This document shows, piece after piece, positions 32,180 through 41,049 of a DNA stretch of 64,000 bases. Where the stretch lies: assembly GCF_041435495.1 (NCBI RefSeq), contig NZ_CP108644.1, positions 6,061,501 to 6,125,500 on the forward strand. Direction: 5' to 3'. The DNA is from Streptomyces sp. NBC_01116. GTDB taxonomy: Bacteria > Actinomycetota > Actinomycetes > Streptomycetales > Streptomycetaceae. Under the pieces are notes generated by a model that made no database searches, had not been told where the DNA came from, and worked only from the letters and a program-made list of their open reading frames with translations. Both the position numbers and the translations under genes were made by a program. Every line of letters begins with the position of its first letter. Positions within the stretch are counted from its first letter, which is position 1.

Positions 32180-32947
32180 ATGACTGTGACCCTCGAAGTA
32201 CGCGACGGCGTCGGCACGATCCTCCTGGACCGGCCGCCCATGAACGCCCTGGACGTGGCGATCCAGGACCGGCTGCGGGAACTGGCCGAGGAGGCGGCCC
32301 GGCGCGAGGACGTGCGGTCCGTGATCCTCTACGGCGGCGAGAAGGTGTTCGCGGCGGGCGCGGACATCAAGGAGATGCAGGCGATGGACCACACGGCGAT
32401 GGTCCTCCGCTCCAAGGGCCTCCAGGACGCCTTCACCGCCGTCGCCCGCATCCCCAAGCCGGTCGTCGCCGCCGTCACCGGCTACGCGCTCGGCGGCGGC
32501 TGCGAACTGGCGCTCTGCGCCGACTTCCGGATCGCCGCGGACAACGCCAGGCTCGGCCAGCCGGAGATCCTCCTCGGGCTGATCCCGGGCGCGGGCGGCA
32601 CCCAGCGGCTCGCCCGGCTGATCGGCCCCTCCCGGGCCAAGGACCTCATCTTCACCGGCCGCATGGTCAAGGCCGAGGAGGCCCTGACGCTGGGTCTGGT
32701 CGACCGGGTGGTCCCGGCCGCCGAGGTCCACGAGCAGGCGTACGCCTGGGCCGCCAAGCTGGCCAAGGGCCCCGCGCTGGCGCTGCGCGCGGCCAAGGAG
32801 TCGATCGACGCCGGGCTGGAGACCGACCTCGACACCGGGCTCACCATCGAACGGAACTGGTTCTCCGGCCTGTTCGCCACCGAGGACCGCGAGCGGGGCA
32901 TGCGCAGCTTCGTCGAGGAGGGGCCGGGCAAGGCCACCTTCCTCTGA
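32180..32947 (+). CDS. Enoyl-CoA hydratase/isomerase (crotonase family)
   Basis: 255 aa soluble enzyme. It shows the crotonase oxyanion-hole segments (FAAGADIKEMQ and ALGGGCELALCADFRIA) and the Glu pair region QPEILLGLIPGAGGTQRL; both catalytic Glu positions of hydratases appear present (GCELAL and QPEILLG). The usual role is hydration of 2-enoyl-CoA in beta-oxidation. TAACCT (32168-32173) ends six bases before the ATG and no Shine-Dalgarno sequence is seen, so the mRNA may be leaderless. It stands alone, without other beta-oxidation genes nearby. Confidence 0.92.
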   Translation: MTVTLEVRDGVGTILLDRPPMNALDVAIQDRLRELAEEAARREDVRSVILYGGEKVFAAGADIKEMQAMDHTAMVLRSKGLQDAFTAVARIPKPVVAAVTGYALGGGCELALCADFRIAADNARLGQPEILLGLIPGAGGTQRLARLIGPSRAKDLIFTGRMVKAEEALTLGLVDRVVPAAEVHEQAYAWAAKLAKGPALALRAAKESIDAGLETDLDTGLTIERNWFSGLFATEDRERGMRSFVEEGPGKATFL

Positions 32948-33024
32948 CCGGTAGTCAGAACGGGTGGCCCGGTAGTCGGGTCGGACGGTCCCGCGCGGGG
33001 AGTTCATCCGTCAGAGCGGATTAT

Positions 33025-33053
33025 CCGGGCCTTAAGGCAACCTTAAGGCCCGG
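33025..33053. terminator. Perfect 13-bp inverted repeat
   Basis: CCGGGCCTTAAGG-CAA-CCTTAAGGCCCGG, about 75 bases after the enoyl-CoA hydratase stop. The three-base loop is short for an RNA terminator, so it could alternatively be an operator for the next gene. Confidence 0.55.
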
Positions 33054-33221
33054 CCCCGCCTCCGGCCGGGCGGTTCCCCTCGGGTGGGACATCGCCGCAG
33101 CTCAACGGGGCCGTTCGGGGAGCTGTGGTGCCAGGGGTATATGCCAAATGCCTTCCGCGGGAGGGGCTGTTCCGGGGTGCCGATTCCCCCGGAACGGCCC
33201 CGGAGGGCGATCCGGGCGGCC

Positions 33222-33737
33222 ATGATGGTGGGCATGGCGGGCCTGGAGGGTGTGGATCAGCCGCGACCGCGCAGCAGCGCGACCGCGGCACGCTGGACGT
33301 CGACCATGGATGACGAACAGGCGTTCAAGGCGCTGGAGTTGTTCGGGAATCCGACCGAGGAGGAGGTCCGGCTGCCGTCCCGCCCGGAGTCGGCGGCGAC
33401 CGCCCGGCGCATCACTTCCTGCGTCGTGCTCCGCCAGTGGGCGCTCTCTCCCCAGACCGCCGAGTACGCGGTGCTCCTGGTCTCCGAGCTCGTGGGGAAC
33501 GCGGTACGCCACACCGGGGCCCGGGTCTTCGGGTTACGGATGGTCCGCCGCCGGGGCTGGATCCGCGTCGAGGTGCGTGATCCCTCGCGCGGGCTGCCGT
33601 GCCTGATGCCGGTGCGCGAGATGGACGTCAGCGGCCGCGGGCTCTTCCTCGTCGACAAGCTCTCCGACCGCTGGGGGGTGGATCTGCTGCCGCGCGGCAA
33701 GACCACCTGGTTCGAGATGCGCATCTCCGACCGCTGA
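33222..33737 (+). CDS. RsbW-like ATP-binding regulator (HATPase_c, anti-sigma kinase type)
   Basis: 171 aa. The GHKL ATPase fold is visible: N box VSELVGNAVRHTGA, then VEVRDPSRGLP, then a G box region SGRGLFLVDKLSDRWGVDL. No sensor, dimerisation His or TM is present, as in the many stand-alone Streptomyces serine kinases related to RsbW and SpoIIAB that bind anti-sigma antagonists. Start uncertain: ATG 33222 has GGAGGG 14 bases upstream; ATG 33234 and ATG 33307 are alternatives that keep the whole domain. No sigma factor or antagonist is adjacent. Confidence 0.82.
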   Translation: MMVGMAGLEGVDQPRPRSSATAARWTSTMDDEQAFKALELFGNPTEEEVRLPSRPESAATARRITSCVVLRQWALSPQTAEYAVLLVSELVGNAVRHTGARVFGLRMVRRRGWIRVEVRDPSRGLPCLMPVREMDVSGRGLFLVDKLSDRWGVDLLPRGKTTWFEMRISDR

Positions 33738-33766
33738 CCGCCCGGCCCCCTGCCGCGGCGGATACG

Positions 33767-33811
33767 CAGAAGCCCCCGGTCGGCCGTGGTGCGGCGCTGC
33801 GGGGGCTTCTG
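33767..33811 (+). terminator. Terminator after the RsbW-like gene
   Basis: CAGAAGCCCCC and GGGGGCTTCTG make an 11-bp stem around a 23-base loop, 30 bases after the stop. Confidence 0.65.
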
Positions 33812-34136
33812 GCGGGGGCCGCGGAATGGGGGGTGTTTCCACGGCCGCTTGTGAACGACCTGTGCCCGGGTCAGTGGGGGTCGTGGCTCCGACTATGGCA
33901 GACGGGCGACCCCGGTGCCAAAGCGACTTGTCGGGCTATTTATGGATGAACCGGTCATGCGCCGGTTGAATCGCAGGTGTGCTCGATCACTTACCTGGCA
34001 TTCCATGCATCTTTATGGCAACGCCTGAATGATTCATTGATCATCTGAAGAACTGCGCAATCATCCTATTTCGCCCATCCTGCCTCTACTGTGTCCGGGG
34101 AACCGACGGAATCCACGGAGCGCGAGGTGGTCGGGC
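33812..34136 (+). promoter_or_regulatory. AT-richer non-coding region before the deacetylase-like gene
   Basis: No supported gene. From about 33930 to 34090 the sequence is clearly richer in A and T than anywhere else in the window. It contains the stem AACCGG-tcatgcg-CCGGTT (33949-33967), the palindrome AATGATTCATT near 34030, and a -10-like TCTACT near 34084. Probably a promoter region with regulator sites or a small RNA; none can be assigned. Confidence 0.4.
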
Positions 34137-35000
34137 ATGGACGGACACAGGGCCCCGATGGGCCGCCGGGGCGCGCTGGGCGCGGGGGCCGGGGCGCTGG
34201 CCGCCGTCCTCGTCGCGGGCTGCGCCCGGAGCGGCGGGACGGGCGGCGGCGCCGGACCCGAGGCCGCCACCCGCCCTTCCGGCGAGGCCCCCGCCCCGAG
34301 CGCCTCCGCCACCCCCGCCCCCGCCGCCTCCCGGGCCGCCGCCCCCGCCCCGCACCGCTTCCCCGCGCTGCCCTTCCGGATCGCGCACGGTCCCCGCGAC
34401 CGGCCCCGCGTCGCCCTCACCTTCGACGGCCGGGGCGACCCGGACCTCGCCCACACCGCACTCGCCCGGTGCGAACAGGCCGGGGCGCGCGTCACGGTGC
34501 TCGCGGTCGGCGCCTGGCTCGCCGAACACCCCGGCCTGGCCCGCCGGATCCTCGACGGGGGCCACGAGATCGGCAACCACACCGAGCACCACCTCGACCT
34601 GGCCTCCCTGGACGAACGCGCGGCGTACGAGGAGATCGCCGCCTGCGCCCGGCGGCTGCGCCGCCTCACCGGGTCCATCGGCGCCTGGTTCCGGCCCTCG
34701 CCCACCGCGTACGCCTCCCCGCTGCTCCAACGCCTCGCCCAGCGGGCCGGCTATCCCCACGTCCTCGGCTGCGACGTGGAGTCGCTCGACCACGCGGCCA
34801 CCGGCGTCGCCGCCGTCACCCGCAAGGTCGCGGGGGAGCTGCGCAACGGGTCGGTGGTGGAGCTCAGCCTCGGCCGCCCGCCCACCGTCGACGCGCTGCC
34901 GCTGCTGCTCGCCGAGATCGGCCGCCGCGGGCTGCACGCGGTGACGGCCACGGAGCTGTTGGGCCGACCGGCCGCCGAGGTCACCCGGACGGCCCGATAA
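34137..35000 (+). CDS. Polysaccharide deacetylase-like lipoprotein with altered motif 1
   Basis: 287 aa. A twin-Arg-like start (GRRGALGAGAGALAAVL) leads to lipobox LVAGC, then an Ala/Pro linker of about 50 residues and a NodB-type domain. Motif 1 reads TFDGRGDPD rather than TFDDGP, so the metal-binding Asp is displaced. Motif 2 is complete (NHTEHH) and motif 3 is WFRPSPTAY. The family removes N-acetyl groups from chitin or peptidoglycan. The changed first motif leaves activity in doubt; a related clade with FDG-GD may still be active. It is extracytoplasmic, and the next gene is an EF-hand protein. Confidence 0.8.
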   Translation: MDGHRAPMGRRGALGAGAGALAAVLVAGCARSGGTGGGAGPEAATRPSGEAPAPSASATPAPAASRAAAPAPHRFPALPFRIAHGPRDRPRVALTFDGRGDPDLAHTALARCEQAGARVTVLAVGAWLAEHPGLARRILDGGHEIGNHTEHHLDLASLDERAAYEEIAACARRLRRLTGSIGAWFRPSPTAYASPLLQRLAQRAGYPHVLGCDVESLDHAATGVAAVTRKVAGELRNGSVVELSLGRPPTVDALPLLLAEIGRRGLHAVTATELLGRPAAEVTRTAR

Positions 35001-35039
35001 TCTGATCCCTGACATTCGGCATCACGAAGGGGCGGAACT

Positions 35040-35255
35040 GTGGCGGACATCGAGTCGGCGCGGACGGCATTCGAGCGGTTCGACCGGGACGGCGACGGGC
35101 TCATCACGGCCAACGAGTACAAGAGCGCGATGGCCCAGCTGGGCGACCCCTTCGTCACCGAGACGGTGGCGCAGGCGATCATCAACGCCCACGACGCCAA
35201 CGGTGACGGCCTGCTCACCTTCGACGAGTTCTGGGCCTCGCAGAACAAGGCCTGA
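35040..35255 (+). CDS. Small EF-hand calcium-binding protein
   Basis: 71 aa with two EF-hands: DRDGDGLITANE (about residues 15-26) and DANGDGLLTFDE (about residues 52-63), both with complete oxygen ligands at positions 1, 3, 5 and 12. The GTG at 35040 follows AAGGGGCGGAA. It belongs to the calmodulin-like proteins found in Streptomyces (CabB/CabC type) thought to buffer or sense cytosolic calcium. No signal peptide. A strong terminator follows. Confidence 0.9.
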   Translation: MADIESARTAFERFDRDGDGLITANEYKSAMAQLGDPFVTETVAQAIINAHDANGDGLLTFDEFWASQNKA

Positions 35256-35263
35256 CCCGCCCG

Positions 35264-35298
35264 GGCGGCCGGCCCCGCACCGTCGGGGCCCGGCCGCC
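35264..35298 (+). terminator. Terminator after the EF-hand gene
   Basis: GGCGGCCGGCCCCG pairs with CGGGG-C-CCGGCCGCC, leaving one bulged C and a 6-base loop. It starts 8 bases after the stop. Confidence 0.75.
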
Positions 35299-35396
35299 GC
35301 CGGGTTCGTCCGGAGAGGCCCCCTGCGGTCCCTTCCGGCCCACCCGCCCACCGTGCGCGGCTTGCTGTGCCTTTGTCCACCGGCCAGGATCGAGCC

Positions 35397-36467
35397 GTGA
35401 TGTTCTCCGGACCCCCTGCCGACCCGGCCACGCCGCCCGGGCCCGGCGCACCCGCGGCAGCGGCCGCACCGGCGCCGACGGGCGAGGCGCCCTTCGCCGG
35501 CGGGATACCCGGGGAACCGCCCGGACCGCGGGCCGGACGCTCCTGGACCGCTCCCCTCCTGCTCTGCGCCGCGGGCGTCCTCGCGCTCCTCGTGGCGCTG
35601 CTCGGCCCCGGCCTCGTGGCACGCGGCACCGGGGAGCTCCGGATACCCGGCGCGGGGCTCACCACCGTGCTCCGCACCGTCCTGTTCGCCGCGCTCGCCC
35701 TCCACCTCGGCGAACTCCTCGCCCCGCAGCTCATCCGGCCCGTCCGGGGCCGTCCCCGTACCGCCGTGCGGAGCTGGGCGGTGTACGCCTCGCTCGCCGG
35801 GGCGGCCGCCGCGGCCGGGCAGATCGTCCGGCTCGCCGCCGTCAGCGATCTCGGGATCACCGAGACCTACGGCACCCGCGAGGGCGGCCTGCTCCTCCTC
35901 ATCGCCAACGGCCTGGTCCTCGCCGCCGTCTGCGCCGCGAGCGGACGCCCGGCCCTCGCGCTCGCCCCGCTCGCCCTCGTCATCGGCGCGGAGGCCCTGC
36001 GCGCGCATCCGGAGGCGTACAGCCCGGAGTTCGGCGCCGCGCTCACCGTCGTGCACCTGACCGCCGCGTCGCTGTGGACCGGCGGTCTGCTGTACGTCCT
36101 GCGCACCATGTGGCTCTGGCGCGGTTCACCCGTCGCGGCCCGCGCACTGCTCGGCCGGTACGCGCGCCTGGCGATCTGGCTGTACGTCGCCCTCGCCGCC
36201 ACCGGCACGGCGTCGACCCTGCGCAGGCTGCCGCTGGACGTGGTGTTCACCTCCGCCTACGGGCGCACCCTGCTGGTCAAGCTGGCGCTGATGGCCGTGG
36301 TCAGCGTGCTGGCGGTGGCGGCCCGGCGGCGGATGCTCCGGGACGCCGACCCGTCGGTCGCCCACCGGCTGGCCCGCCGCGAACAGGTCGTCCTGGGCCT
36401 GGTCGTGGTGGTCTCGGCGATCCTCACCGTGGTCCCCGACCCGCACTGGATCTCCCTGCGGCCGTAG
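35397..36467 (+). CDS. CopD-like multi-pass membrane protein
   Basis: 356 aa. After a roughly 55-residue Pro/Ala/Gly-rich cytoplasmic leader come about eight hydrophobic helices. The C-terminal half matches the copper-resistance D domain: HLTAASLWTGGLLYVL, then YARLAIWLYVALAATGTAS and GRTLLVKLALMAVV. The family is thought to move copper across the membrane, often with CopC. No CopC partner, copper regulator or Met-rich region is adjacent, so copper transport is only a family-level inference. The start is GTG 35397 (AGGAT seven bases ahead) or the adjacent ATG 35400. Confidence 0.8.
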   Translation: MMFSGPPADPATPPGPGAPAAAAAPAPTGEAPFAGGIPGEPPGPRAGRSWTAPLLLCAAGVLALLVALLGPGLVARGTGELRIPGAGLTTVLRTVLFAALALHLGELLAPQLIRPVRGRPRTAVRSWAVYASLAGAAAAAGQIVRLAAVSDLGITETYGTREGGLLLLIANGLVLAAVCAASGRPALALAPLALVIGAEALRAHPEAYSPEFGAALTVVHLTAASLWTGGLLYVLRTMWLWRGSPVAARALLGRYARLAIWLYVALAATGTASTLRRLPLDVVFTSAYGRTLLVKLALMAVVSVLAVAARRRMLRDADPSVAHRLARREQVVLGLVVVVSAILTVVPDPHWISLRP

Positions 36468-36492
36468 GCGGGGCCCGACACCCGGCCGCGCA

Positions 36493-36510
36493 CCGGGAGC
36501 CTGCTCCCGG
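36493..36510. promoter_or_regulatory. Inverted repeat before the ArpA/ScbR-like gene
   Basis: CCGGGAGC-CT-GCTCCCGG, 8-bp arms with a 2-bp centre, 45 bases before the ATG at 36555. It may be the regulator's own operator or the end of the CopD transcript. Confidence 0.4.
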
Positions 36511-36554
36511 GCCCCCGGGTAGCGTCGGAGGCGACCGAGGGAGGCGTGACGGCG

Positions 36555-37211
36555 ATGCGGGAGCACGGGGAGAGCGGGGACCGCGGCGAGCACACGGCCC
36601 GGCGGCTCGTCGAGGCCGCCGGAGTCGTGATCGACCAGACCGGGTACGCCGGTGCGTCGACCTCCGAGATCCTGCGCCGGGCCGGAGTCTCCCGCGGGGC
36701 CCTCCACCACCACTTCGAGGGCAAGGAACAGCTCGGCAACGCGATCCTGGACCGCCAGCACGCGTTCTTCCGGCAGATCTCCGAGCAGGCGGACGCGGGC
36801 CCGGCCCCCAGGGTCTGGCTCCAGGCGCTGATCGACGTCAGCCACCTCTACACCGCGGGCATCCTGGAGGACCCCGTCCTGCGGGCCGCCGTGCGCCTGT
36901 CGATCGAACCGGGCCCCTACCTGACCGCCGAAAGCTACGCCGGCCCGCTCGGGGCCGTCACCGCCGTCCTCGAATCCGCCCGTGCCGCCGACGAACTCCA
37001 GGACCACGTCACCCCGGAGGAGGCCTCCCGGACCATCGTCGGCTGCTACAGCGGAGTACAGCTGCTCGCACTCGCCCTCGACGAGCGCGACGCCCTGCAC
37101 CAGCAGGTCAGCGCCCTGTGGGCGCTGATCATGCCCGGCCTCGCCCGCCCCGCCGTCCTCACCCGGCTGCGCCTGAGCGCGCCGCCCGCCGATACGGCGC
37201 GGCAGCGGTGA
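36555..37211 (+). CDS. TetR-family regulator resembling gamma-butyrolactone receptors (ArpA/ScbR)
   Basis: 218 aa. The DNA-binding domain (TGYAGASTSEILRRAGVSRG then ALHHHFEGKEQLGNAIL) is close to the ArpA/ScbR group. The C-terminal segment TPEEASRTIVGCYSGVQLL also fits the receptor family. The Trp that lines the ligand pocket in ArpA-type receptors is not evident at the expected place; the aligned area reads ESYAGPLGAVT. So it may be a pseudo-receptor. ATG 36555 has GGGAGG 11 bases upstream; GTG 36546 is too close to it. No butyrolactone synthase gene (afsA/scbA) is nearby. Confidence 0.8.
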   Translation: MREHGESGDRGEHTARRLVEAAGVVIDQTGYAGASTSEILRRAGVSRGALHHHFEGKEQLGNAILDRQHAFFRQISEQADAGPAPRVWLQALIDVSHLYTAGILEDPVLRAAVRLSIEPGPYLTAESYAGPLGAVTAVLESARAADELQDHVTPEEASRTIVGCYSGVQLLALALDERDALHQQVSALWALIMPGLARPAVLTRLRLSAPPADTARQR

Positions 37212-37248
37212 CCCCGGCCCGGCCCGCACCGGGTCTCCCCGCGCGGCC

Positions 37249-38718
37249 TCAGCGCCTGTACGGCTTCCAGCCGCGCAACTCGTCGTCGCGCGGGGCCAGG
37301 ACCAGCTCCGGAGCGCCCGGACCGAAGACGGTCACAGGCCGGCGCGCGTCCCAGGACGGCCACCCCGGATCCCCCACCGTCACGAAGTCCACCCACGCCC
37401 GGTGCATCGCGTCCGCCAGCTCCTGCGGGGCGTCCGGGCCGGTCAGGGCCACCGTGTCGGGGTGGGCGAGCGTGTCGAAGACGAAGCCCAGCTCCAGCGC
37501 GTGACAGGAGCCCAGGCGCTGTACGGGGGTGGGCCAGCCGAACTCGTACACGTACGTGGCACCCGGCGTCCGCGTCCGGGCGTCGGCCAGCCGGTTGAGC
37601 GGGACCCGCAGCAGCAGGTCCGTGGCGAGCGCGCCGAGGATCTCGCCGGGGGTGGCGTCCGGGCGGTTGGCACGGTAGGCGCGGGCGGTGGCACCTGGCA
37701 CCCTGAACTTCAGCAGGGCGAGGCGGAGCCGTAGTTCACCGATGCTCTCGGTGAGGCCGCCGGGCACGAACCAGAGCCGGTACTCCTCGGTGTTCGTCCC
37801 CAGCAGCACGTCGATCCCGGCGGACGCGCCCGCGTGCAGCGCCTCCACCGGGTCGTGGGGCAGCAGTTCGCCGTCCACGACCAGCTGGAAGGAGGCGCGG
37901 CCGGTCAGCGGGTTCCCGCCGCTGGTGACCTCGGTCTGCGCGGCCAGCAGCGCCTGTGGGTCCACGGCCGCCAGCGCGGCGGCCGTCGCGGCCACCCCGA
38001 GCCGCTTCGCGATCAGCCCGGTCGTGCCGCGCGCGGCGGCGGGCGGCAGCGCGGCGGGCGCCCCGCTCTGGAGCACCGCCCGCCGCAACAGCCCCGCCGA
38101 CCGGGGCGAGGCCAGCAGGGCGGCGATGCTGACCGCCCCCGCCGACTCCCCGGCCACCGTCACCCGGTCCGGGTCGCCGCCGAACGCCGCGATGTTGTCG
38201 CGCACCCACTCCAGGGCGGCCAGCTGGTCCAGGAGCCCCCGGTTGGCGGGCGCGTCCGGGAAGACCCCGAAGCCCTCGACGCCCAAGCGGTAGTTGACCG
38301 AGACGAGGACCACCCCGTCCCGGGCGAACGCGGTCCCGTCGTACACCGGCACCGCCGAGGAGCCGTGCACCAGCGAGCCGCCGTGGATCCACACCAGGAC
38401 GGGAAGCCCGGCGGCCCCGGGGGACGGCGTCCACACGTTGAGGTTGAGCCAGCCGTCGCCCGGCACCTCCGGATCCGGCAGCAGCCGGTCCAGCGGCGGG
38501 GCGTAGGGCCGCTTGGGGGCCGTCGGGCCGTACGCCACGGCCTCGCGCACCCCCGTCCACGGCTCGGGCGGCCTCGGCGCGCGGAACCGCTCCGCGCCCA
38601 CCGGCGGAGCCGCGTACGGGATGCCGAGGAATACCGCGACGCCCCGCTCCACCGCACCGCGCACGGTGCCGTGCACCGTCCTCACCCGCGGGGAGGTCCC
38701 CGCCACGATGTCGGACAT
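37249..38718 (-). CDS. Type B carboxylesterase (cholinesterase family)
   Basis: 489 aa alpha/beta hydrolase with no signal peptide, so probably cytoplasmic. Hallmarks: VFLGIPYAAPPVGAERF, the oxyanion loop VLVWIHGGSLVHGS, the nucleophile elbow VAGESAGAVS, acid in GTNTEEYRLW and His in GSCHALELGFVF. These match para-nitrobenzyl esterase-like enzymes that hydrolyse a wide range of esters. Start ATG 38718 follows GAGAGGGGTGGG. It lies downstream of the amidase-bearing strand reading but has its own 3' end; no clear operon partner. Confidence 0.92.
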   Translation of the reverse strand: MSDIVAGTSPRVRTVHGTVRGAVERGVAVFLGIPYAAPPVGAERFRAPRPPEPWTGVREAVAYGPTAPKRPYAPPLDRLLPDPEVPGDGWLNLNVWTPSPGAAGLPVLVWIHGGSLVHGSSAVPVYDGTAFARDGVVLVSVNYRLGVEGFGVFPDAPANRGLLDQLAALEWVRDNIAAFGGDPDRVTVAGESAGAVSIAALLASPRSAGLLRRAVLQSGAPAALPPAAARGTTGLIAKRLGVAATAAALAAVDPQALLAAQTEVTSGGNPLTGRASFQLVVDGELLPHDPVEALHAGASAGIDVLLGTNTEEYRLWFVPGGLTESIGELRLRLALLKFRVPGATARAYRANRPDATPGEILGALATDLLLRVPLNRLADARTRTPGATYVYEFGWPTPVQRLGSCHALELGFVFDTLAHPDTVALTGPDAPQELADAMHRAWVDFVTVGDPGWPSWDARRPVTVFGPGAPELVLAPRDDELRGWKPYRR

Positions 38719-38754
38719 ATGCCCACCCCTCTCGCGGTGCGGTGGTCCGGGCGG

Positions 38755-41049
38755 CTACTTCAGGTAGACCAGCCCGTCCGTGGTCAGGGCCGGCCGGCCC
38801 TTCGTGCCGACGACCACGATCTTGACGGTGTGCTTGGCGCCGGTGGACCAGGACTTCGTCCAGATCGCCTGCCGGTACTTCGTGGCCGAGGACTTCAGGT
38901 CCACCGTGGCGGCCTTCTTCCCGTCGACATAGACGTATGCCTGCCCCGAAGTGGCGGCCCGTGACACCACCCAGGCGGCTGACCGGCCGGTGAACGTCCA
39001 GGTCAGGCTGGCGCCCTTGGTGCCGCTGGAGTACGACTTGCCGCCCAGGTAGCTGCCGGAGGACTTCGTGGTCCACTTCCCGCCCTTCTCGGCGGCGGAC
39101 TCCTGGAGGATCACCGGGGTGCCGGAGACCGAGGCGGCGGCCGTGTTGCCCGCGTGGTCGTACGCCGTCATCTTCCAGGCGGTGGCCTTGGCGGGCTTCG
39201 CGGTGTGCGAGGCGCTGCCCGTGGTCGGGCCGTAGGTCTTCGCGACGGGGGCGGTCAGCCGGACCTCCTTGAGGGAGGCGGCGTCGGTGGCCTTCCACTT
39301 CAGGGTGAGCGGGACGGCGGTGGTGCTCACCGTGCCGGTGCGCAGGGCGAGGGCCGGCTTGGTGGAGAAGACCGGCGGCGCGGTGTCGGCGACCACGGTC
39401 GCGACCGGGGACAGGGAGGTCTTCCCCGACTGGTGGGTGGCCCGGACCTGCACGGAGTGCTTGCCCGCGGCGAGGGTGGCCGAGGCCGAGGTGACATTGC
39501 CCTTGACCGTGGCCACCGGCTTCCCGCCGACGAGCAGTTCATAGCCCTTGACGAAGGAGGAGGGGGTGGTCGCCTTCCAGCCGACGGTGATCTTCGACCG
39601 GGTGTAGTACGTGGAGCCGGAGGCGTTCGCCCCGGTCACCGAGGCGATGGTGAGACCGGTGACGGGCCCGGCGGCCAGCGAGCGGATGGCCGGGAGCTGG
39701 GCGTGGAGACTGCCGCCGGGGCACTGGGTGTTGAACCCGTCCCGGTGTCCGGAGATCTGCCGGAAGGGGTAGGCCCTGCCCGCGACGAACGACTGGCCGG
39801 CGAAGTTGCCGCCGTTCGCCCCGGCGGTGAGCTGGACGGAACCGGCCGGGTCGCCCTGGTACTGGCCGAGCTTCCACGCGGCGACCCGGGCGACCGCGGT
39901 GGTCGCCGCGGTCGCGGCCTTGGTTTCGGTGTACATGCCGATCACGGCGATTCCGGTGGTGTCCCGGTTGAAGCCGTAGGTGTGTGCGCCCATCACCGGA
40001 CGGTCCACACCGCCCTTGCGGCCCTCGAAGACCGTGCCGCACTTGTCGACGATGAAGTTGTAGCCGAGGTCCTTCCAGCCGTTCGACTCCACGTGGTACG
40101 TGTGCAGACCGCGCACGATGGCCGCCGAGTCGGCGCAGGAGTACGCGTTCGTCTGCGCCGTGTGGTGGACGAAGACGGCCTTGACCCCGTCCAGGTAGTC
40201 GGGCGCCTCGGTGCTCAGCGACTCGTCCGCCTTCCAGTCCGCCCGGGAGACGATCGGCGGCCGGGGAACGGTGGACGGCGGGCCGGGCGTGAGCGTCGGC
40301 GTCGGTGTGGCGGTGGGCGTCGTCGCCGTGGCGGACGGCGTCGGGGGCTCGGTGCTCGGGCTCGGCGGGGGGCTCGGCGGTGCCGGGGTCTCGGTGGTCG
40401 GCGTGGGCGCCGGCTCGTCCGTGGGCTCCTGGACCGGGTCCTCCGCGGGCGGGGTGACCGGGGGCTCGTCGCCGGGCGCGGGTTCCTCGGTGGGGGTCTC
40501 GTCGATGGCGAACGCGGCCGGTTCGGCGGCGAGCGGGGTGCTGGTGCCGCCTGGGTCGACCGTGTCGAGGCGCAGCCCCGCGGGCAGCCCGGACCGGGCG
40601 CCGTCCCCGGCCCGGACGCGGACCTCGACGCCGTCGGAGGGGCCGACCCAGCGGGGTTCGGTGGTGCCGCGGACGCCGGACCGGCCGGTCTCGGTGCGCC
40701 CGTCGATCTCGGTGTCCAGGGGCAGCCAGCCGGTCCATTCGCCGGTGGCGGCGGAGCGGGTACGGGCCTCGACGCTCCCCGTGACCTTGGCGGCGGGATC
40801 GGTCCAGGTGACGCCGAGCAGGCTGAACGGTTCGGTGGAGCGACGCGCGAGCGTCGCGGAGCCGCCGTCCGGCGAGGTCTTCAGCGCGGCCTTGTGCACA
40901 TCGGCCTCCACCGGGGCGGACTTGGCGTCCGCCGCCCGCCCGTCGCGGTCGGCGTCGGAGGCGCCGGTCACGCCCTGGAACACCAGGACACCCGCCACGG
41001 CCGCCGTCGTGACGGCGGCCGTGGCCCAAACTCTTCGCTGTGCTCTCAC
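38755..41049 (-). CDS. Secreted PGRP/N-acetylmuramoyl-L-alanine amidase
   Basis: 764 aa. A signal peptide (RRVWATAAVTTAAVAGVLVF) is followed by a beta domain, a long Pro/Thr-rich linker (about residues 185-255), a PGRP/Amidase_2 domain and two or three fibronectin/Big-like wall domains ending GLVYLK. The zinc ligands are visible: His in AVFVHHTAQ (about 295), His in ISGHRDGF and Cys in TQCPGG. Such enzymes cut the lactyl-peptide bond of peptidoglycan. Start GTG 41049 is preceded by GGGGAA; the 14-residue longer frame lacks a signal start. Probably acts in cell-wall turnover. Confidence 0.92.
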   Translation of the reverse strand: MRAQRRVWATAAVTTAAVAGVLVFQGVTGASDADRDGRAADAKSAPVEADVHKAALKTSPDGGSATLARRSTEPFSLLGVTWTDPAAKVTGSVEARTRSAATGEWTGWLPLDTEIDGRTETGRSGVRGTTEPRWVGPSDGVEVRVRAGDGARSGLPAGLRLDTVDPGGTSTPLAAEPAAFAIDETPTEEPAPGDEPPVTPPAEDPVQEPTDEPAPTPTTETPAPPSPPPSPSTEPPTPSATATTPTATPTPTLTPGPPSTVPRPPIVSRADWKADESLSTEAPDYLDGVKAVFVHHTAQTNAYSCADSAAIVRGLHTYHVESNGWKDLGYNFIVDKCGTVFEGRKGGVDRPVMGAHTYGFNRDTTGIAVIGMYTETKAATAATTAVARVAAWKLGQYQGDPAGSVQLTAGANGGNFAGQSFVAGRAYPFRQISGHRDGFNTQCPGGSLHAQLPAIRSLAAGPVTGLTIASVTGANASGSTYYTRSKITVGWKATTPSSFVKGYELLVGGKPVATVKGNVTSASATLAAGKHSVQVRATHQSGKTSLSPVATVVADTAPPVFSTKPALALRTGTVSTTAVPLTLKWKATDAASLKEVRLTAPVAKTYGPTTGSASHTAKPAKATAWKMTAYDHAGNTAAASVSGTPVILQESAAEKGGKWTTKSSGSYLGGKSYSSGTKGASLTWTFTGRSAAWVVSRAATSGQAYVYVDGKKAATVDLKSSATKYRQAIWTKSWSTGAKHTVKIVVVGTKGRPALTTDGLVYLK

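Noticed and set aside
35367-35396. ATG 10 codons upstream of the CopD-like gene
   Set aside because: No ribosome site before 35367, while AGGAT is well placed for GTG 35397.
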